Assembly: GCF_036013745.1 (NCBI RefSeq) | Contig: NZ_CP107880.1 | Span: 9,920,001-9,984,000 of the forward strand | Reading direction: 5' to 3' | DNA: 64,000 bases | DNA from: Streptomyces sp. NBC_00483 | GTDB lineage: Bacteria > Actinomycetota > Actinomycetes > Streptomycetales > Streptomycetaceae | Shown here: one piece after another, positions 45,898-55,118 of the stretch | How the letters are laid out: each line of letters begins with the position of its first letter | How positions within the stretch are numbered: position 1 is the first letter of the stretch | The notes under the pieces: model-generated | What the model was told of the DNA's origin: nothing | The model's database searches: none | The model's input: only the letters and a program-made list of their open reading frames with translations | Made by a program: the position numbers and the translations under genes

Positions 45898-48195
45898 ATG
45901 CCTGAAATGAACGGGCGCGAGGCCACCGACAGCGTGCAACGCCTCGCCACCCCCATGGGCCGCCGCGCCTTCGTCGTCGGCGCGAGTGCCCTGCTCGGCG
46001 CCGCCGCACTCAACCTGCCCTCCTCCGCCCGCGCGGCCGAGAAGCTCGCCGTGGCGGCCGAGGCCGCGGACAACGTGCTCGCCTTTCCCGGCGCCGAGGG
46101 CGGCGGCCGCTGGGCCACCGGCGGCCGAGGCAAGCCCGTCTACGAGGTCACCACGCTCGCCGACTCGGGGCCCGGCTCCCTGCGCGAGGCCGTCTCCGCC
46201 TCCGACCGCACCGTCGTCTTCCGCGTCGCGGGCAATATCGAGCTCAAGGGTGGCCTCGACATCCTCGGCTCGAACCTGACGATCGCCGGACAGACCGCGC
46301 CGGGCGACGGCATCTGCGTCGTCGGCAACGAGACGAAGATCAACGACCAGTCGAACATCATCCTGCGCCACCTGCGGTTCCGCGGCACCGACAGCCTCGG
46401 CACCCCCATCGACACCTTCGGTGTGGAGGGCTGCAAGAACGTCATCATCGACCACTGTTCCTTCAGCTGGGCGGTCGACGAGTGCTGCTCCGTGTACGGG
46501 AACGAGAACGTCACCCTGCAGTGGTGCATCGTCTCCGAGGGCCTCGCCCAGTCCGTGCATCCGAAGGGGCTGCACGGCTACGGCGGCCTGTGGGGCGGCG
46601 ACAACGTCACGTACCACCACAACCTCCTGGTCCACCAAGGCGGCCGCAACCCGCGCTTCAGCTTCGTCGAGGACATCCCGAGCAATGTGGACCACCGCAA
46701 CAACGTGATCTACAACTACGGCTACACGTCCTGCTACGGCGGCGAGTGGGTGGCCGGGGTCAACATGATCGGCAACTACTACAAGCCCGGTCCCGACACC
46801 CTCGCCGACATCGCCCCCGTCATCGTCTCGCCCGACCGCGGCGGCGTCTGGCACGTCAGCGGCAACACCATCGAGGGCCACGACGACATCACCGACGACA
46901 ACGTGAAGGGCGTGAAGTTCCCGGTCGGCGGCGTCACCCTGCGCGAGAAGCCCCTGGAGTTCCCCGACGCGATCGACGCGCAGTCCGCCAAGGACGCCTA
47001 CGACGCCGTGCTGAAGGGCGTGGGCGCGACACTGCCGCGCCGTGACGCCGTCGACGCGCGCGTCGTCCACGACGCCCGCCACGGCACCGGACGCATGATC
47101 AACTCGCAGAAGGAGGTCGGTGGCCTCGTTCCGCTCGCCGCCGCCGAGGCACCCAAGGACAGCGACCACGACGGCATCCCCGACGCGTGGGAGAAGGCCC
47201 ACGGGCTCAACCCGAAGGACGCCGCGGACGGCGCCGCGATCGACTTGGCCACGGGGTACAGCAACCTGGAGCTGTACCTCCACTCCATCAGCAGAACCGG
47301 CGCGCCCAACCCCGAGGTCGCCCTCGCAGGACCCGACATCGACACCGTGTACGCGAACGCCACAGGAACCGCCGACGTCGCCCTGCGTGCCTCGGCCACC
47401 GCGCAGGGGAGCGCCTCCATCAAGACCGTCGCCTTCTACGCCGACGACGAGAAGATCGGCGAAGCCACCACCGCCCCGTACGAACTCACCTGGAAGGGCG
47501 CCACCGCCGGCACCCACCACCTCACGGCCCGCGCCACGGACTCCACCGGCACCGCCACCACGTCATCCCCCGTCCCGGTGCACGTCAACAAGAAGACGGA
47601 CCTGGGGAGTTGGACGTCCGCCGACCTCGGCGACGTGCCCATCAAGGGCGCCGCCGCCCTGGACTCCGGGAAGTTCACGCTGCGCGGCTCCGGCAGGATC
47701 AAGGGCCGCAAGGACAGCTGCCACTTCGTCTACCAGAAGATCGACAGCCCCGGCGACGAGGTCGTCGAGCTGATCGCCCGCGTGGACACGCTCAGCCGCG
47801 TCTACTCGGAGGTCATCGCCGGCATCATGATCCGCGACAACCTGACGCCGGACTCGCCGTTCAACCTCATCGGCGTCTGCGTCGTCGACGGCGGCCTGAA
47901 ATGCGCCGTCAAGCGCATCCACTCGCACGGCCCCGAGATGAGCGACGGCCGGTACCCGTACGAGGAGGACGAGCTGCTCGACATCAAGCCGCAGTGGCTG
48001 CGCATCACGCTGCGCGGCGACGAGTTCACCTCCGAGATCTCCCCGGACTCCCTGCAATGGACGCGCGCGGGCTACGAGCGGATCCCGATGGGCGACCAGG
48101 TGTACGCGGGCCTGTTCGTCGACGGCGACAAGCAGGACAACGACATCGCGCACTATGTGACGGCGACGTTCAGCCAGGTGAAAATCAACAAGTAG
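45898..48195 (+). CDS. Multi-domain secreted pectate lyase (PL1)
   Basis: A 765-aa exported enzyme with a Tat-type signal (GRRAFVVGASALLG). The PL1 beta-helix (about 55-390) opens AFPGAEGGGRWATGGRGKPV and has VIIDHCSFSWAVDECCSVYG, the calcium and substrate region, and QGGRNPRFS with the likely catalytic arginine. A thrombospondin type 3-like calcium motif follows (DSDHDGIPDAWEKAHGLNP, about 422-440), then an Ig-like domain (about 480-560) and a C-terminal beta-sandwich that resembles a carbohydrate-binding module. It cleaves polygalacturonate by beta-elimination. The ATG at 45898 follows TGAGGAG. Confidence 0.9.
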   Translation: MPEMNGREATDSVQRLATPMGRRAFVVGASALLGAAALNLPSSARAAEKLAVAAEAADNVLAFPGAEGGGRWATGGRGKPVYEVTTLADSGPGSLREAVSASDRTVVFRVAGNIELKGGLDILGSNLTIAGQTAPGDGICVVGNETKINDQSNIILRHLRFRGTDSLGTPIDTFGVEGCKNVIIDHCSFSWAVDECCSVYGNENVTLQWCIVSEGLAQSVHPKGLHGYGGLWGGDNVTYHHNLLVHQGGRNPRFSFVEDIPSNVDHRNNVIYNYGYTSCYGGEWVAGVNMIGNYYKPGPDTLADIAPVIVSPDRGGVWHVSGNTIEGHDDITDDNVKGVKFPVGGVTLREKPLEFPDAIDAQSAKDAYDAVLKGVGATLPRRDAVDARVVHDARHGTGRMINSQKEVGGLVPLAAAEAPKDSDHDGIPDAWEKAHGLNPKDAADGAAIDLATGYSNLELYLHSISRTGAPNPEVALAGPDIDTVYANATGTADVALRASATAQGSASIKTVAFYADDEKIGEATTAPYELTWKGATAGTHHLTARATDSTGTATTSSPVPVHVNKKTDLGSWTSADLGDVPIKGAAALDSGKFTLRGSGRIKGRKDSCHFVYQKIDSPGDEVVELIARVDTLSRVYSEVIAGIMIRDNLTPDSPFNLIGVCVVDGGLKCAVKRIHSHGPEMSDGRYPYEEDELLDIKPQWLRITLRGDEFTSEISPDSLQWTRAGYERIPMGDQVYAGLFVDGDKQDNDIAHYVTATFSQVKINK

Positions 48196-48203
48196 GGCCC
48201 TGG

Positions 48204-50099
48204 CTAAGGGTGTTGGTCCAGCGGCACCCACACCCGCATCGCGCCGTCGCCGCGGTTGTCCCACTGGAAATAGGGCACTGCGGCGGCGGACGCCGGGCGG
48301 CGGGTGCGGGGGGCGCCCGGACTGAGGTAGGGCAGGCCGTCCTGGTGCGGGGCGGCGACCGTGACCGCGTCCGTCTCGATGCGGACCGTGCGGCCGACGC
48401 CCGGCAGGTCGGCGACGTCGCGCACGCGCAGGTCCGCGTCCGCCGCGAGCGCCAGCTCGTCGACGTAGGGCTGGTCGGCCTGCTCGAAGCAGTACACGAG
48501 CGGGCCGCGTTCGAGCGCCACGCTTCCGCGCAGGGCGTCGATGCGCGGGTGGGCGGCAGTGAGGCGCGGCGTCATGTCGAGGCCCAGGACGACCGACTCG
48601 CCCGCGCGCCAGCGCCGGCGCAGCAGCACCCGGCCTTGCGCGTCGGGCGTGACGGGGGCGCCGTCGAGGAGCGTGCGGCCGCTCCACGGCGGCACGCGCA
48701 GCGCCAGCGTCCACTCGGCGTCCGGCGCCTCCTCCACGGTGACGCGCACCGCGCCCCGCCACGGGTACTCCGTCTCCACGCGCACCGCGATCCGTCCCGC
48801 CGCCCCCAGGTCGCAAGCCAGCCTCATCGGCGCGTACAGATGCAGGAACAGGGCGTCGTCCGTGGTCGTCGCCGCGTAGTGGGGGAGTGAGGCCATCAGG
48901 CGGGCCACGGAGGGCGGGCAGCACGCCGACCAGAACCACTCGTCGCGGCAGCGCGGATCGCCCACCGCGTCGGCGTGGTCGGGGCGGCGCTGCAGCGGGT
49001 TGCCCTTGTAGTACGTGCGCCCGTCCGCGGAGCGGGCCGCTGCGAACGCGTTGTACAGCGTGCGCTCCAGCAGGTCCGCGTACCGTCCCTCACCGGTGGC
49101 GAGCAGCAGCCGCCACGCCCACTGCATGCTCGCGGCCGACGCGCACGTCTCGTTGTACGCGAGGTCCGGCGGGAGTTCGTAGCGCTCGCCGAAGACCTCC
49201 CCGACCTGCCGGGACCCCAGGCCGCCGGTGATCGCGGTCCGCGCGGCCACCATGTCGGTCCAGCGCGCGGCGCTCGCGGCGAGGAGTTCCTTGTCGCCGG
49301 TCTCCACGGCCACGTCCACCGCGCCGGCCTCCAGGTACAGGGCACGTACGACGTGACCGGTGACGGCGGGGGCCTCGCGGACGGGAAGGTGGTCGAGGCG
49401 GTGGCGGGCGCCGTGCTTGTGCGGGCCCACGAGCCCGTGGCCCCGGCGTTCGACCATGCGGGCGGCGAGGGTGAGGTAGCGCTCGACGCCCGTGGCCCGG
49501 TACAGCTCCACCAGGGCCGTCTCGACCTGGGGGTGTCCGTCGAGTCCCGGGCCCTCGTCGTCGAGGAAGACCGTGCACAGGTGGTCGGCCAGGCGGCCCG
49601 CGGCCGCCAGTAACTCCTTGTCCCCTGTGGCGCGTTGGGCGGCCACCGCCGCCTGGAAGAGGTGTCCCGCGCAGTAGTGCTCGTGGCTGTCGACGAGTCG
49701 GGTGTAGCGGTCCGCCGGGTTCGTGAGCTGATAGTGGGTGTCGAGATAGCCGTCGGGTTGCTGGGCGCGGGCCAGCAGGCGGGCCGTCTCGGTGAGGAAC
49801 GCGGTGAGCGCCGGGTCGGGGGAGTGCTGGAGCTGCCACGCCGCGCTCTCCAGCATCTTGTACACGTCGGAGTCGGCGTAGGCCGGTCCCCGGAAGGCGC
49901 CCGATGCGAGGCCGGCGGCCGTCCTGAGGTTGGCGAGGGCGCCGGAGTCCTCCAGGTGGTGCAGGGCGAGGGGGATGCTCGCGGTGCGGTTGACGTCCAG
50001 CCACTGGCCGAGCAGGCCTCCGGTGACCGTCAGCCGGAGGTTGCGGGGCGGGCGGTGCGGGGAGAGCGCGGCGGGGGTGGGGCGTACGGGGCCTTCCAT
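48204..50099 (-). CDS. GH127-family beta-L-arabinofuranosidase
   Basis: A 631-aa cytoplasmic enzyme (no signal peptide) of the GH127/DUF1680 group. The zinc-site signature is intact: YNETCASAASMQWAWRLL (Glu and first Cys) and WSACCPPSVARLMASL (the Cys pair, one being the nucleophile), as in Bifidobacterium HypBA1. It releases beta-L-arabinofuranose from oligosaccharides. The ATG at 50099 follows GGAGG. A TTA codon lies at 49613-49611 (codon 163, Leu in GDKELLAAAG), predicting bldA dependence. It is encoded opposite to the lyase gene, just downstream of the GntR regulator and reading in the same direction. Confidence 0.92.
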   Translation of the reverse strand: MEGPVRPTPAALSPHRPPRNLRLTVTGGLLGQWLDVNRTASIPLALHHLEDSGALANLRTAAGLASGAFRGPAYADSDVYKMLESAAWQLQHSPDPALTAFLTETARLLARAQQPDGYLDTHYQLTNPADRYTRLVDSHEHYCAGHLFQAAVAAQRATGDKELLAAAGRLADHLCTVFLDDEGPGLDGHPQVETALVELYRATGVERYLTLAARMVERRGHGLVGPHKHGARHRLDHLPVREAPAVTGHVVRALYLEAGAVDVAVETGDKELLAASAARWTDMVAARTAITGGLGSRQVGEVFGERYELPPDLAYNETCASAASMQWAWRLLLATGEGRYADLLERTLYNAFAAARSADGRTYYKGNPLQRRPDHADAVGDPRCRDEWFWSACCPPSVARLMASLPHYAATTTDDALFLHLYAPMRLACDLGAAGRIAVRVETEYPWRGAVRVTVEEAPDAEWTLALRVPPWSGRTLLDGAPVTPDAQGRVLLRRRWRAGESVVLGLDMTPRLTAAHPRIDALRGSVALERGPLVYCFEQADQPYVDELALAADADLRVRDVADLPGVGRTVRIETDAVTVAAPHQDGLPYLSPGAPRTRRPASAAAVPYFQWDNRGDGAMRVWVPLDQHP

Positions 50100-50169
50100 C
50101 GGTCCTCCAGTGCCTTCCAACGGTCCTCCGGTCTCGGCTGGGGTGGTGGCAGTGGTTCCGCGGTTCCGC

Positions 50170-50922
50170 CTAGAGATTCGGCCGCGCCAGGAACGCGATC
50201 GTCTGATCGCGGACGCGGAGGATGTGCGCCTCCAATGCGTCCCGTGCCCGAAGCCGTTCGCCGGACTCCAACGCCTCCACGATCGCCCGGTGTTCGTCCA
50301 CCGCGATGTTCAGGCGGGACGGGGTGATTGGCGCCTTCAAGCCCGCGCGGGTCACGTGGATGCTGAGGTTCAGGTCGTCGTGCAGATCGAGCAGCATCGG
50401 CAGCCCGCCCAGCTTGACGAGCTCCCGATGGAACCGGGCGTCGTTGTCCCGGAAGTCGGGGTACCGAGCCGCGTCCCGCACCGCCTCGCCCGCCAACTCC
50501 TCGCCCTGAACGACCAGTTCACGCAGCAGCGCGGGCGGCTCCCGGTCCGCGCGGTCCGCGAAAAGGCGCAGCGCATGCGACTCCAGCATCAGCCGCAGCT
50601 CGAAGAGCTCGTACACGCTGGACAGGGACGGTATCGCCACCGTGAAGCCCACCGAGGACTCGTAGGCGAGCAGTCCCCGCTCGTAGAGGCGGCCCACCGC
50701 GCTGCGCACCGGAGTGCGGCTCATGTCGAGCCGACGGGCGAACTCCCGGACCGGCACGGCCTGCCCGGGTGTCGGGTGCTCCGTCGTCAGCCACTCCACG
50801 ATCGCCCGCGAGGCGCGTGCCTCCAGGCTCTCCTCGGGGGCCGCGACCTTCTTGCCCTCCGCGTCGTCCACGCCCGTGCCCTCCTCCGCGCGGGCCCGCT
50901 GTGCCGCTCGCGCTCGGATCAT
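50170..50922 (-). CDS. GntR-family (FCD) transcriptional regulator
   Basis: A 250-aa regulator with a charged N-terminal tail of about 35 residues, a GntR winged helix (about 45-105, VREFARRLDMSRTPVRSAVG) and an FCD helical effector domain (about 110-240) with the metal-ligand pattern NDARFHREL and the later His pairs (LSIHVTR, DEHRAIVEAL, EAHI). FCD regulators usually bind sugar acids or oxo-acids. It diverges from the DapA-family gene, and the gap holds two opposed TGGYATRCCA-type boxes, so it is the best candidate for the regulator of the box family seen through the island. Confidence 0.92.
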   Translation of the reverse strand: MIRARAAQRARAEEGTGVDDAEGKKVAAPEESLEARASRAIVEWLTTEHPTPGQAVPVREFARRLDMSRTPVRSAVGRLYERGLLAYESSVGFTVAIPSLSSVYELFELRLMLESHALRLFADRADREPPALLRELVVQGEELAGEAVRDAARYPDFRDNDARFHRELVKLGGLPMLLDLHDDLNLSIHVTRAGLKAPITPSRLNIAVDEHRAIVEALESGERLRARDALEAHILRVRDQTIAFLARPNL

Positions 50923-50957
50923 TGCGCCTCCCAGTGCCGCCGGTTCAACTGCGCCTC

Positions 50958-50969
50958 ATGGTATGCCGC
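50958..50969. promoter_or_regulatory. GntR box in front of the regulator gene
   Basis: ATGGTATGCCGC (50958-50969) contains the core GGTATGCC, 36 bp upstream of the GntR start codon. It is the reverse complement of the core in front of the aldolase gene. Confidence 0.5.
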
Positions 50970-51026
50970 AGGTGAGCCGCGTGTCTCGGGGGTGGGCAAG
51001 CCGAACTATTGGGTCTGTCGCGGGGG

Positions 51027-51068
51027 TTGACGCTCCCGGCCCCGCTCAACAAACTCATGGCATACCAC
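51027..51068 (+). promoter_or_regulatory. DapA-family gene promoter with GntR box at the start point
   Basis: TTGACG (51027-51032) and CAAACT (51050-51055) are spaced by 17 bp. ATGGCATACCAC (51057-51068) lies over the predicted start point. A repressor bound there would block transcription of the aldolase and importer operon. Confidence 0.6.
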
Positions 51069-51099
51069 CGACATCCCTCTGAGCCTCGCCGAGGTGACC

Positions 51100-52065
51100 A
51101 TGGCGCGACACGCGCTGCAAGGGATCATCGCTCCGACCGTGCTGCCCATGACGTCCAGCGGGCTGCTCGACCGGCCGTCCCTGGAATGCCACCTGAACGC
51201 ACTGATCGACGCGGGTGTCCATGGCCTGTGGATCAACGGAACCACGGGAGAGTTCCACGCCCTGGACGAGGACACGCGGGGCTCCGCCGTGGACGTCGCG
51301 GCCAAGACCGCGGCCGGCCGGGTGCCCGTCATCGCGCACGTGGGCGACGCCGCGACCCCGCTGAGCATCCGACAGGCGCGCGCCGCCGTGGACGCGGGGG
51401 CCGACGAACTCGCCGTCATCGCCCCGTACTTCACGCCGTACGGGCGCGAGGAACTGCGCGACCACTACCGCGCCGTCGCCGACGCCGTGGGCTTCCCCGT
51501 CCTCGCCTACCACTTCCCGCAGCTGACCCCGTCGGCCCTCACCGTCGACTGCGTCCTGCAACTCGCCGAAGAGGGCGTGCTGCGCGGCCTCAAGGACAGC
51601 AGCGGCGACCTGACCTGGCTGCGCCGGGTGCTGCGCTCGGCCGCCCGCCGCGACCTCGACCTCGCCTGTTTCGCCGGAGCGAGCGGCCTGAGCGACATCG
51701 CCCTGTACGCGGGCGCCGCCGGGGCCACCAGCTCCCTCGCCAACGTCACCCCCCGCACCCTGGTCGCCCTCTACGAGGCGGCCCGCGCGGGCGACTTCAC
51801 GTACGCCCGCGCGTTGCAGGAGCGCCTGGAGGACCTGCTCGAAGCGATGGCGGCAGCCCGCCACGAGCACACCCTGTCCACCACGGTCAGCACCGGCAAG
51901 TACGTCCTCGCGGCCCTCGGCCGTATCGAATCCGCTCATGCCGCACCCCCGCTGGCCCGCCTGGACGCCGAGGAGGAACGCCGCCTCGACGCCACCGTGG
52001 TGCCTCTCGTCCGCGAGCTGGAGGCGGCGGCCCTCGACGCAAAGGAGCGTGGAGATGACTCCTGA
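51100..52065 (+). CDS. DapA/NAL-family aldolase or dehydratase for sugar acids
   Basis: A 321-aa class I aldolase-fold protein. It has WINGTTGEFHALDE (the family GTTGE loop), the catalytic tyrosine in VLAYHFPQL near residue 138 and the Schiff-base lysine in RGLKDSSGD near residue 167. The family includes dihydrodipicolinate synthase, N-acetylneuraminate lyase, 2-keto-3-deoxygluconate aldolase and 5-keto-4-deoxyglucarate dehydratase. Context favours a deoxy-oxo sugar acid from pectin. I use the ATG at 51100 with GAGG at 51091-51094; the GTG two codons earlier is possible. It overlaps the binding-protein gene by 11 bp and heads a long operon. Confidence 0.85.
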   Translation: MARHALQGIIAPTVLPMTSSGLLDRPSLECHLNALIDAGVHGLWINGTTGEFHALDEDTRGSAVDVAAKTAAGRVPVIAHVGDAATPLSIRQARAAVDAGADELAVIAPYFTPYGREELRDHYRAVADAVGFPVLAYHFPQLTPSALTVDCVLQLAEEGVLRGLKDSSGDLTWLRRVLRSAARRDLDLACFAGASGLSDIALYAGAAGATSSLANVTPRTLVALYEAARAGDFTYARALQERLEDLLEAMAAARHEHTLSTTVSTGKYVLAALGRIESAHAAPPLARLDAEEERRLDATVVPLVRELEAAALDAKERGDDS

Positions 52066-54088
52066 CCGCACCCCTGTGCCACCCGGCCCCCGGAGCGTGG
52101 AGCGCCGCATGCTGCTGCGGGCCGGCGGCGGGGTCCTCGCCGCCGCCTCGCTCTCCGGCACGCTGACCGGCTGCGGCTTCTTCTCGACCGACGCGGAGAA
52201 CGGCGATTCGGCCGGCGGCGGATCCAAGGGCAAGGAGGCGCCGTCCCTGAAGAAGCAGGCCGACGCCGGCAAGATCCCGAAGGTCGCCGAGCGCCTACCG
52301 GCCAAGCCCCTGGTGGTCGAACCCCTCCAGGAGACCGGGGCGTACGGCGGCACCTGGCACTCCGCGATGATCACGCAGGAGGACCTCGGCTGGCTGCGCT
52401 TCAGCGTGGGCTACGAGCCGCTGGTGCGCTGGGCCGCCACCTGGCAGGGCGTCACCAAGACCAAGATCCTCCCCAATGTCTGCGAGAAGTACGAGATCAA
52501 CGGCGGGGGCGAGGAGTTCGTCTTCCATCTGCGCAAGGGCATGCGCTGGTCCGACGGGAAGCCGCTGACCGCCGAGGACTTCGAGTTCGCGTTCAACGAC
52601 TACAACGCCGACCCCAAGGTGCACCCGGCGGGCCTCTACGCACTGTGGCTGAACAAGAACGGCAAGCCGGCCCGGTGCGAAGCCGTCGACGACCACACCG
52701 TCAAGTACGTCTTCGACGAACCGAAGGCGGGCTTCCTGGAGGAGGTCGCGGGCACCACGGGCGTCTTCATGTTCCTGCCGAAGCACTTCATGAAGAAGTA
52801 CCTCCCGAAGTACAACAAGGACGCCAACAAGGACGCGAAGGCCGCGGGGGCCTCGGACTGGCTGACCCGCCTGGAGACGGTGCAGGAGGTATGGCAGAAC
52901 CCGGAACTGCCCACCGTCAACGCCTGGCTGCCCAGGAACCCGGTCACCAAGGGCAGCAGCGTCGTCTGCGAGCGCAACCCGTACTACTGGAAGGTCGACC
53001 CCGACGGCAGCCAACTGCCGTACATCGACAAGGTCGTTGTCGACGTCCTGCAAGAGGTCGAGGTCGAGGTCCTCAAGATCTCCAACGGCGATCTGGACAT
53101 GCAGATGTACCAGTTCGGCACGGTGCGCAACAAGCCGGTGATCTCCCGCAACCGCTCCAAGGGCGGCTACCGCATCGCCGAGGTCGAGCCGGACTCCGCC
53201 AACACAATGATCATCGGCTTCAACCAGACACACCCCGACAAGAAGAAGCGCGCCCTCTTCGCCGACAAGGACTTCCGTGTCGGACTGTCCTACGCGATCA
53301 ACCGGAAGAAGATCATCGAGACGGTCTTCGCGGGCCAGGGCCGCCCCTGGCAGGCGGCCCCCGGTCCCGACAACGAGCTCCACAACGAGGAACTCGGCAC
53401 GCAGTACACCGCGTACTCCGTCGCCAAGGCCAACGAGTACCTCGACAAGGCGGGCTTCACCAAGCGCAACGGCGACGGCATCCGCCTCACCAAGGACGGT
53501 GACCCGGTCGCCTTCACCGTGCTCGTCGTCTCCGACATGGCCGACCAGGTCGACGCGATGGACATGATCCGCAGCGACTGGCGCAAGGTCGGCGTCGACG
53601 CCACCGTCTCCCGCATGGCCGAGACCCTGTACTGGGAGCGCGTCGAGGCGGGCAAGTCGGAGGCCGCCACCTGGGACTGCAACAACTTCGACGTACGCAC
53701 CGGTGAGGGCGGCAACCACTACTACGCGCCCACCAACCCGCGCGGCTCCTCCCGCTTCGGCGGCGAATGGGCCAAGTGGTATCTGCGCAAGGACAAGGGC
53801 ACCGGCGGAGACGGCGAGGAACCGCCCGCGCGCATCAAACACCAGCTGGAGCTCTTCGACGAGATGCGGGACACCTTCGACATCGCACGCGCGACCCGCC
53901 TCGCCAAGCAGATCCTGGAGATCACGAAGGAGGAGTTCTACTACATCGGCATCTCCACGCCGCCCAAGGACTACGCCGTCATCAAGAACACCCTGCGCAA
54001 CGTCCCGAAGGCATTCAGCGCGGCCGGCCTGTTCCAGGCGCCGGGCCCCACCAACCCCAGCACGTACTACTTCAAGGCCAAGGCCTGA
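52055..54088 (+). CDS. Family-5 (oligopeptide/dipeptide-type) ABC substrate-binding lipoprotein
   Basis: A 677-aa lipoprotein. The signal has RRMLLRAGGG (Tat-like) and ends LSGTLTGCGFF with the lipobox cysteine. The body is the large three-lobed family-5 fold (GEEFVFHLRKGMRWSDGKPL is its hallmark; also VGLSYAINRKKIIE). It is longer than the common 540-600 aa. Family-5 proteins are known to bind oligosaccharides as well as peptides in several bacteria, and the neighbouring genes here are all carbohydrate-active, so a rhamnogalacturonan or oligogalacturonate ligand is the better guess. It is followed by both permeases and both ATPases. Confidence 0.9.
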   Translation: MTPDRTPVPPGPRSVERRMLLRAGGGVLAAASLSGTLTGCGFFSTDAENGDSAGGGSKGKEAPSLKKQADAGKIPKVAERLPAKPLVVEPLQETGAYGGTWHSAMITQEDLGWLRFSVGYEPLVRWAATWQGVTKTKILPNVCEKYEINGGGEEFVFHLRKGMRWSDGKPLTAEDFEFAFNDYNADPKVHPAGLYALWLNKNGKPARCEAVDDHTVKYVFDEPKAGFLEEVAGTTGVFMFLPKHFMKKYLPKYNKDANKDAKAAGASDWLTRLETVQEVWQNPELPTVNAWLPRNPVTKGSSVVCERNPYYWKVDPDGSQLPYIDKVVVDVLQEVEVEVLKISNGDLDMQMYQFGTVRNKPVISRNRSKGGYRIAEVEPDSANTMIIGFNQTHPDKKKRALFADKDFRVGLSYAINRKKIIETVFAGQGRPWQAAPGPDNELHNEELGTQYTAYSVAKANEYLDKAGFTKRNGDGIRLTKDGDPVAFTVLVVSDMADQVDAMDMIRSDWRKVGVDATVSRMAETLYWERVEAGKSEAATWDCNNFDVRTGEGGNHYYAPTNPRGSSRFGGEWAKWYLRKDKGTGGDGEEPPARIKHQLELFDEMRDTFDIARATRLAKQILEITKEEFYYIGISTPPKDYAVIKNTLRNVPKAFSAAGLFQAPGPTNPSTYYFKAKA

Positions 54089-54109
54089 GGGCGGACCGGG
54101 AGTTCAGGC

Positions 54110-55111
54110 ATGCTGTCGTTCCTCGTCCGCCGCACGGGCTGGATGTTCGTCACCCTGTGGGCCATCTCGCTGGCGACCTTCTTCATCATCAGCCTCCCGC
54201 CCGGCGACTACGTCGACACGCTCCAGGCCAACGCCGAGGAGCGCGGCGAGTTCATGGGCCCGGCGGAGGTGGCCGAACTGCGCTCCCGCTACGGGCTCGG
54301 CCAGTCGTTCCTCGCCCAGTACTGGAAGTGGATCAGCAACATCGTCTTCCACGGGGACTTCGGCCAGGCCTTCGCCTGGAACATGCGCCCGGTCAGCGAT
54401 CTGATCTGGGACCGTGTCGCGCTGTCCTTCTTCCTCTCCGTGGCCACCCTGCTCATCATCTGGGCGATCTCCTGGCCCATCGGCATCTACTCGGCCGTGC
54501 GCCAGTACTCGTCCGGGGACTACATCGCCACGCTCTTCGGGTTCGTGGGCATGGCGGTGCCCGAGTTCATGCTCGCCCTCGTCCTGATGTGGGTCGGCAT
54601 GCGCTACTTCGGCCAGAGTCCGGGCGGACTGTTCTCGCCCGAGTACCAGGACGCCGCGTGGAACCTCGGCAAGGTCCTGGACGCGGCAAGCCATCTGTGG
54701 CTGCCGATCCTGATCATCGCCGTCGCCGGCACCGCGGGCGGCATCCGCATCATCCGGGCCAACCTCCTGGACGAGCTGTACAAGCCGTACGTGGTGGCCG
54801 CCCGCGCCAAGGGACTGCCCGAATGGAAACTGCTGCTCAAATACCCCGTCCGCACCTCCATGAGTCCGTTCATCTCCACCGTCGGATGGCTGCTGCCCGG
54901 CCTGATCAGCGGCGAGACGATCATCTCGATCGTGATGAACCTGCCGACCACAGGACCGCTGATGCTCGGCGGCGTCCTCAACCAGGACATGTACCTGGTC
55001 GGCAGCTTCATCCTGATCCTCTCCACCCTGACCGTGGTCGGCACCCTCCTCAGCGACCTCGCGCTCGCCTGGTGGGACCCGCGCATCCGGCACAGCTACG
55101 AGGGAGGGTGA
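54110..55111 (+). CDS. DppB/OppB-type ABC permease
   Basis: A 333-aa inner-membrane permease with six helices. The N-terminus (LSFLVRRTGWMFVTLWAISL) and the conserved cytoplasmic loop (VVAARAKGLPEWKLLLKYPV, about residue 225) are standard for the family. A longer periplasmic loop follows the first helix, as in sugar-associated members. It starts at ATG 54110 behind GGGAG, and the next permease gene begins seven bases after its stop. Confidence 0.93.
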   Translation: MLSFLVRRTGWMFVTLWAISLATFFIISLPPGDYVDTLQANAEERGEFMGPAEVAELRSRYGLGQSFLAQYWKWISNIVFHGDFGQAFAWNMRPVSDLIWDRVALSFFLSVATLLIIWAISWPIGIYSAVRQYSSGDYIATLFGFVGMAVPEFMLALVLMWVGMRYFGQSPGGLFSPEYQDAAWNLGKVLDAASHLWLPILIIAVAGTAGGIRIIRANLLDELYKPYVVAARAKGLPEWKLLLKYPVRTSMSPFISTVGWLLPGLISGETIISIVMNLPTTGPLMLGGVLNQDMYLVGSFILILSTLTVVGTLLSDLALAWWDPRIRHSYEGG

Positions 55112-55118
55112 GCGGACC

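Noticed and set aside
43544..47520. Long minus-strand open frames across the GH95 and pectate lyase genes
   Set aside because: These are antisense shadows of two well-supported enzymes, with low-complexity Val/Gly/Asp/Ala composition.
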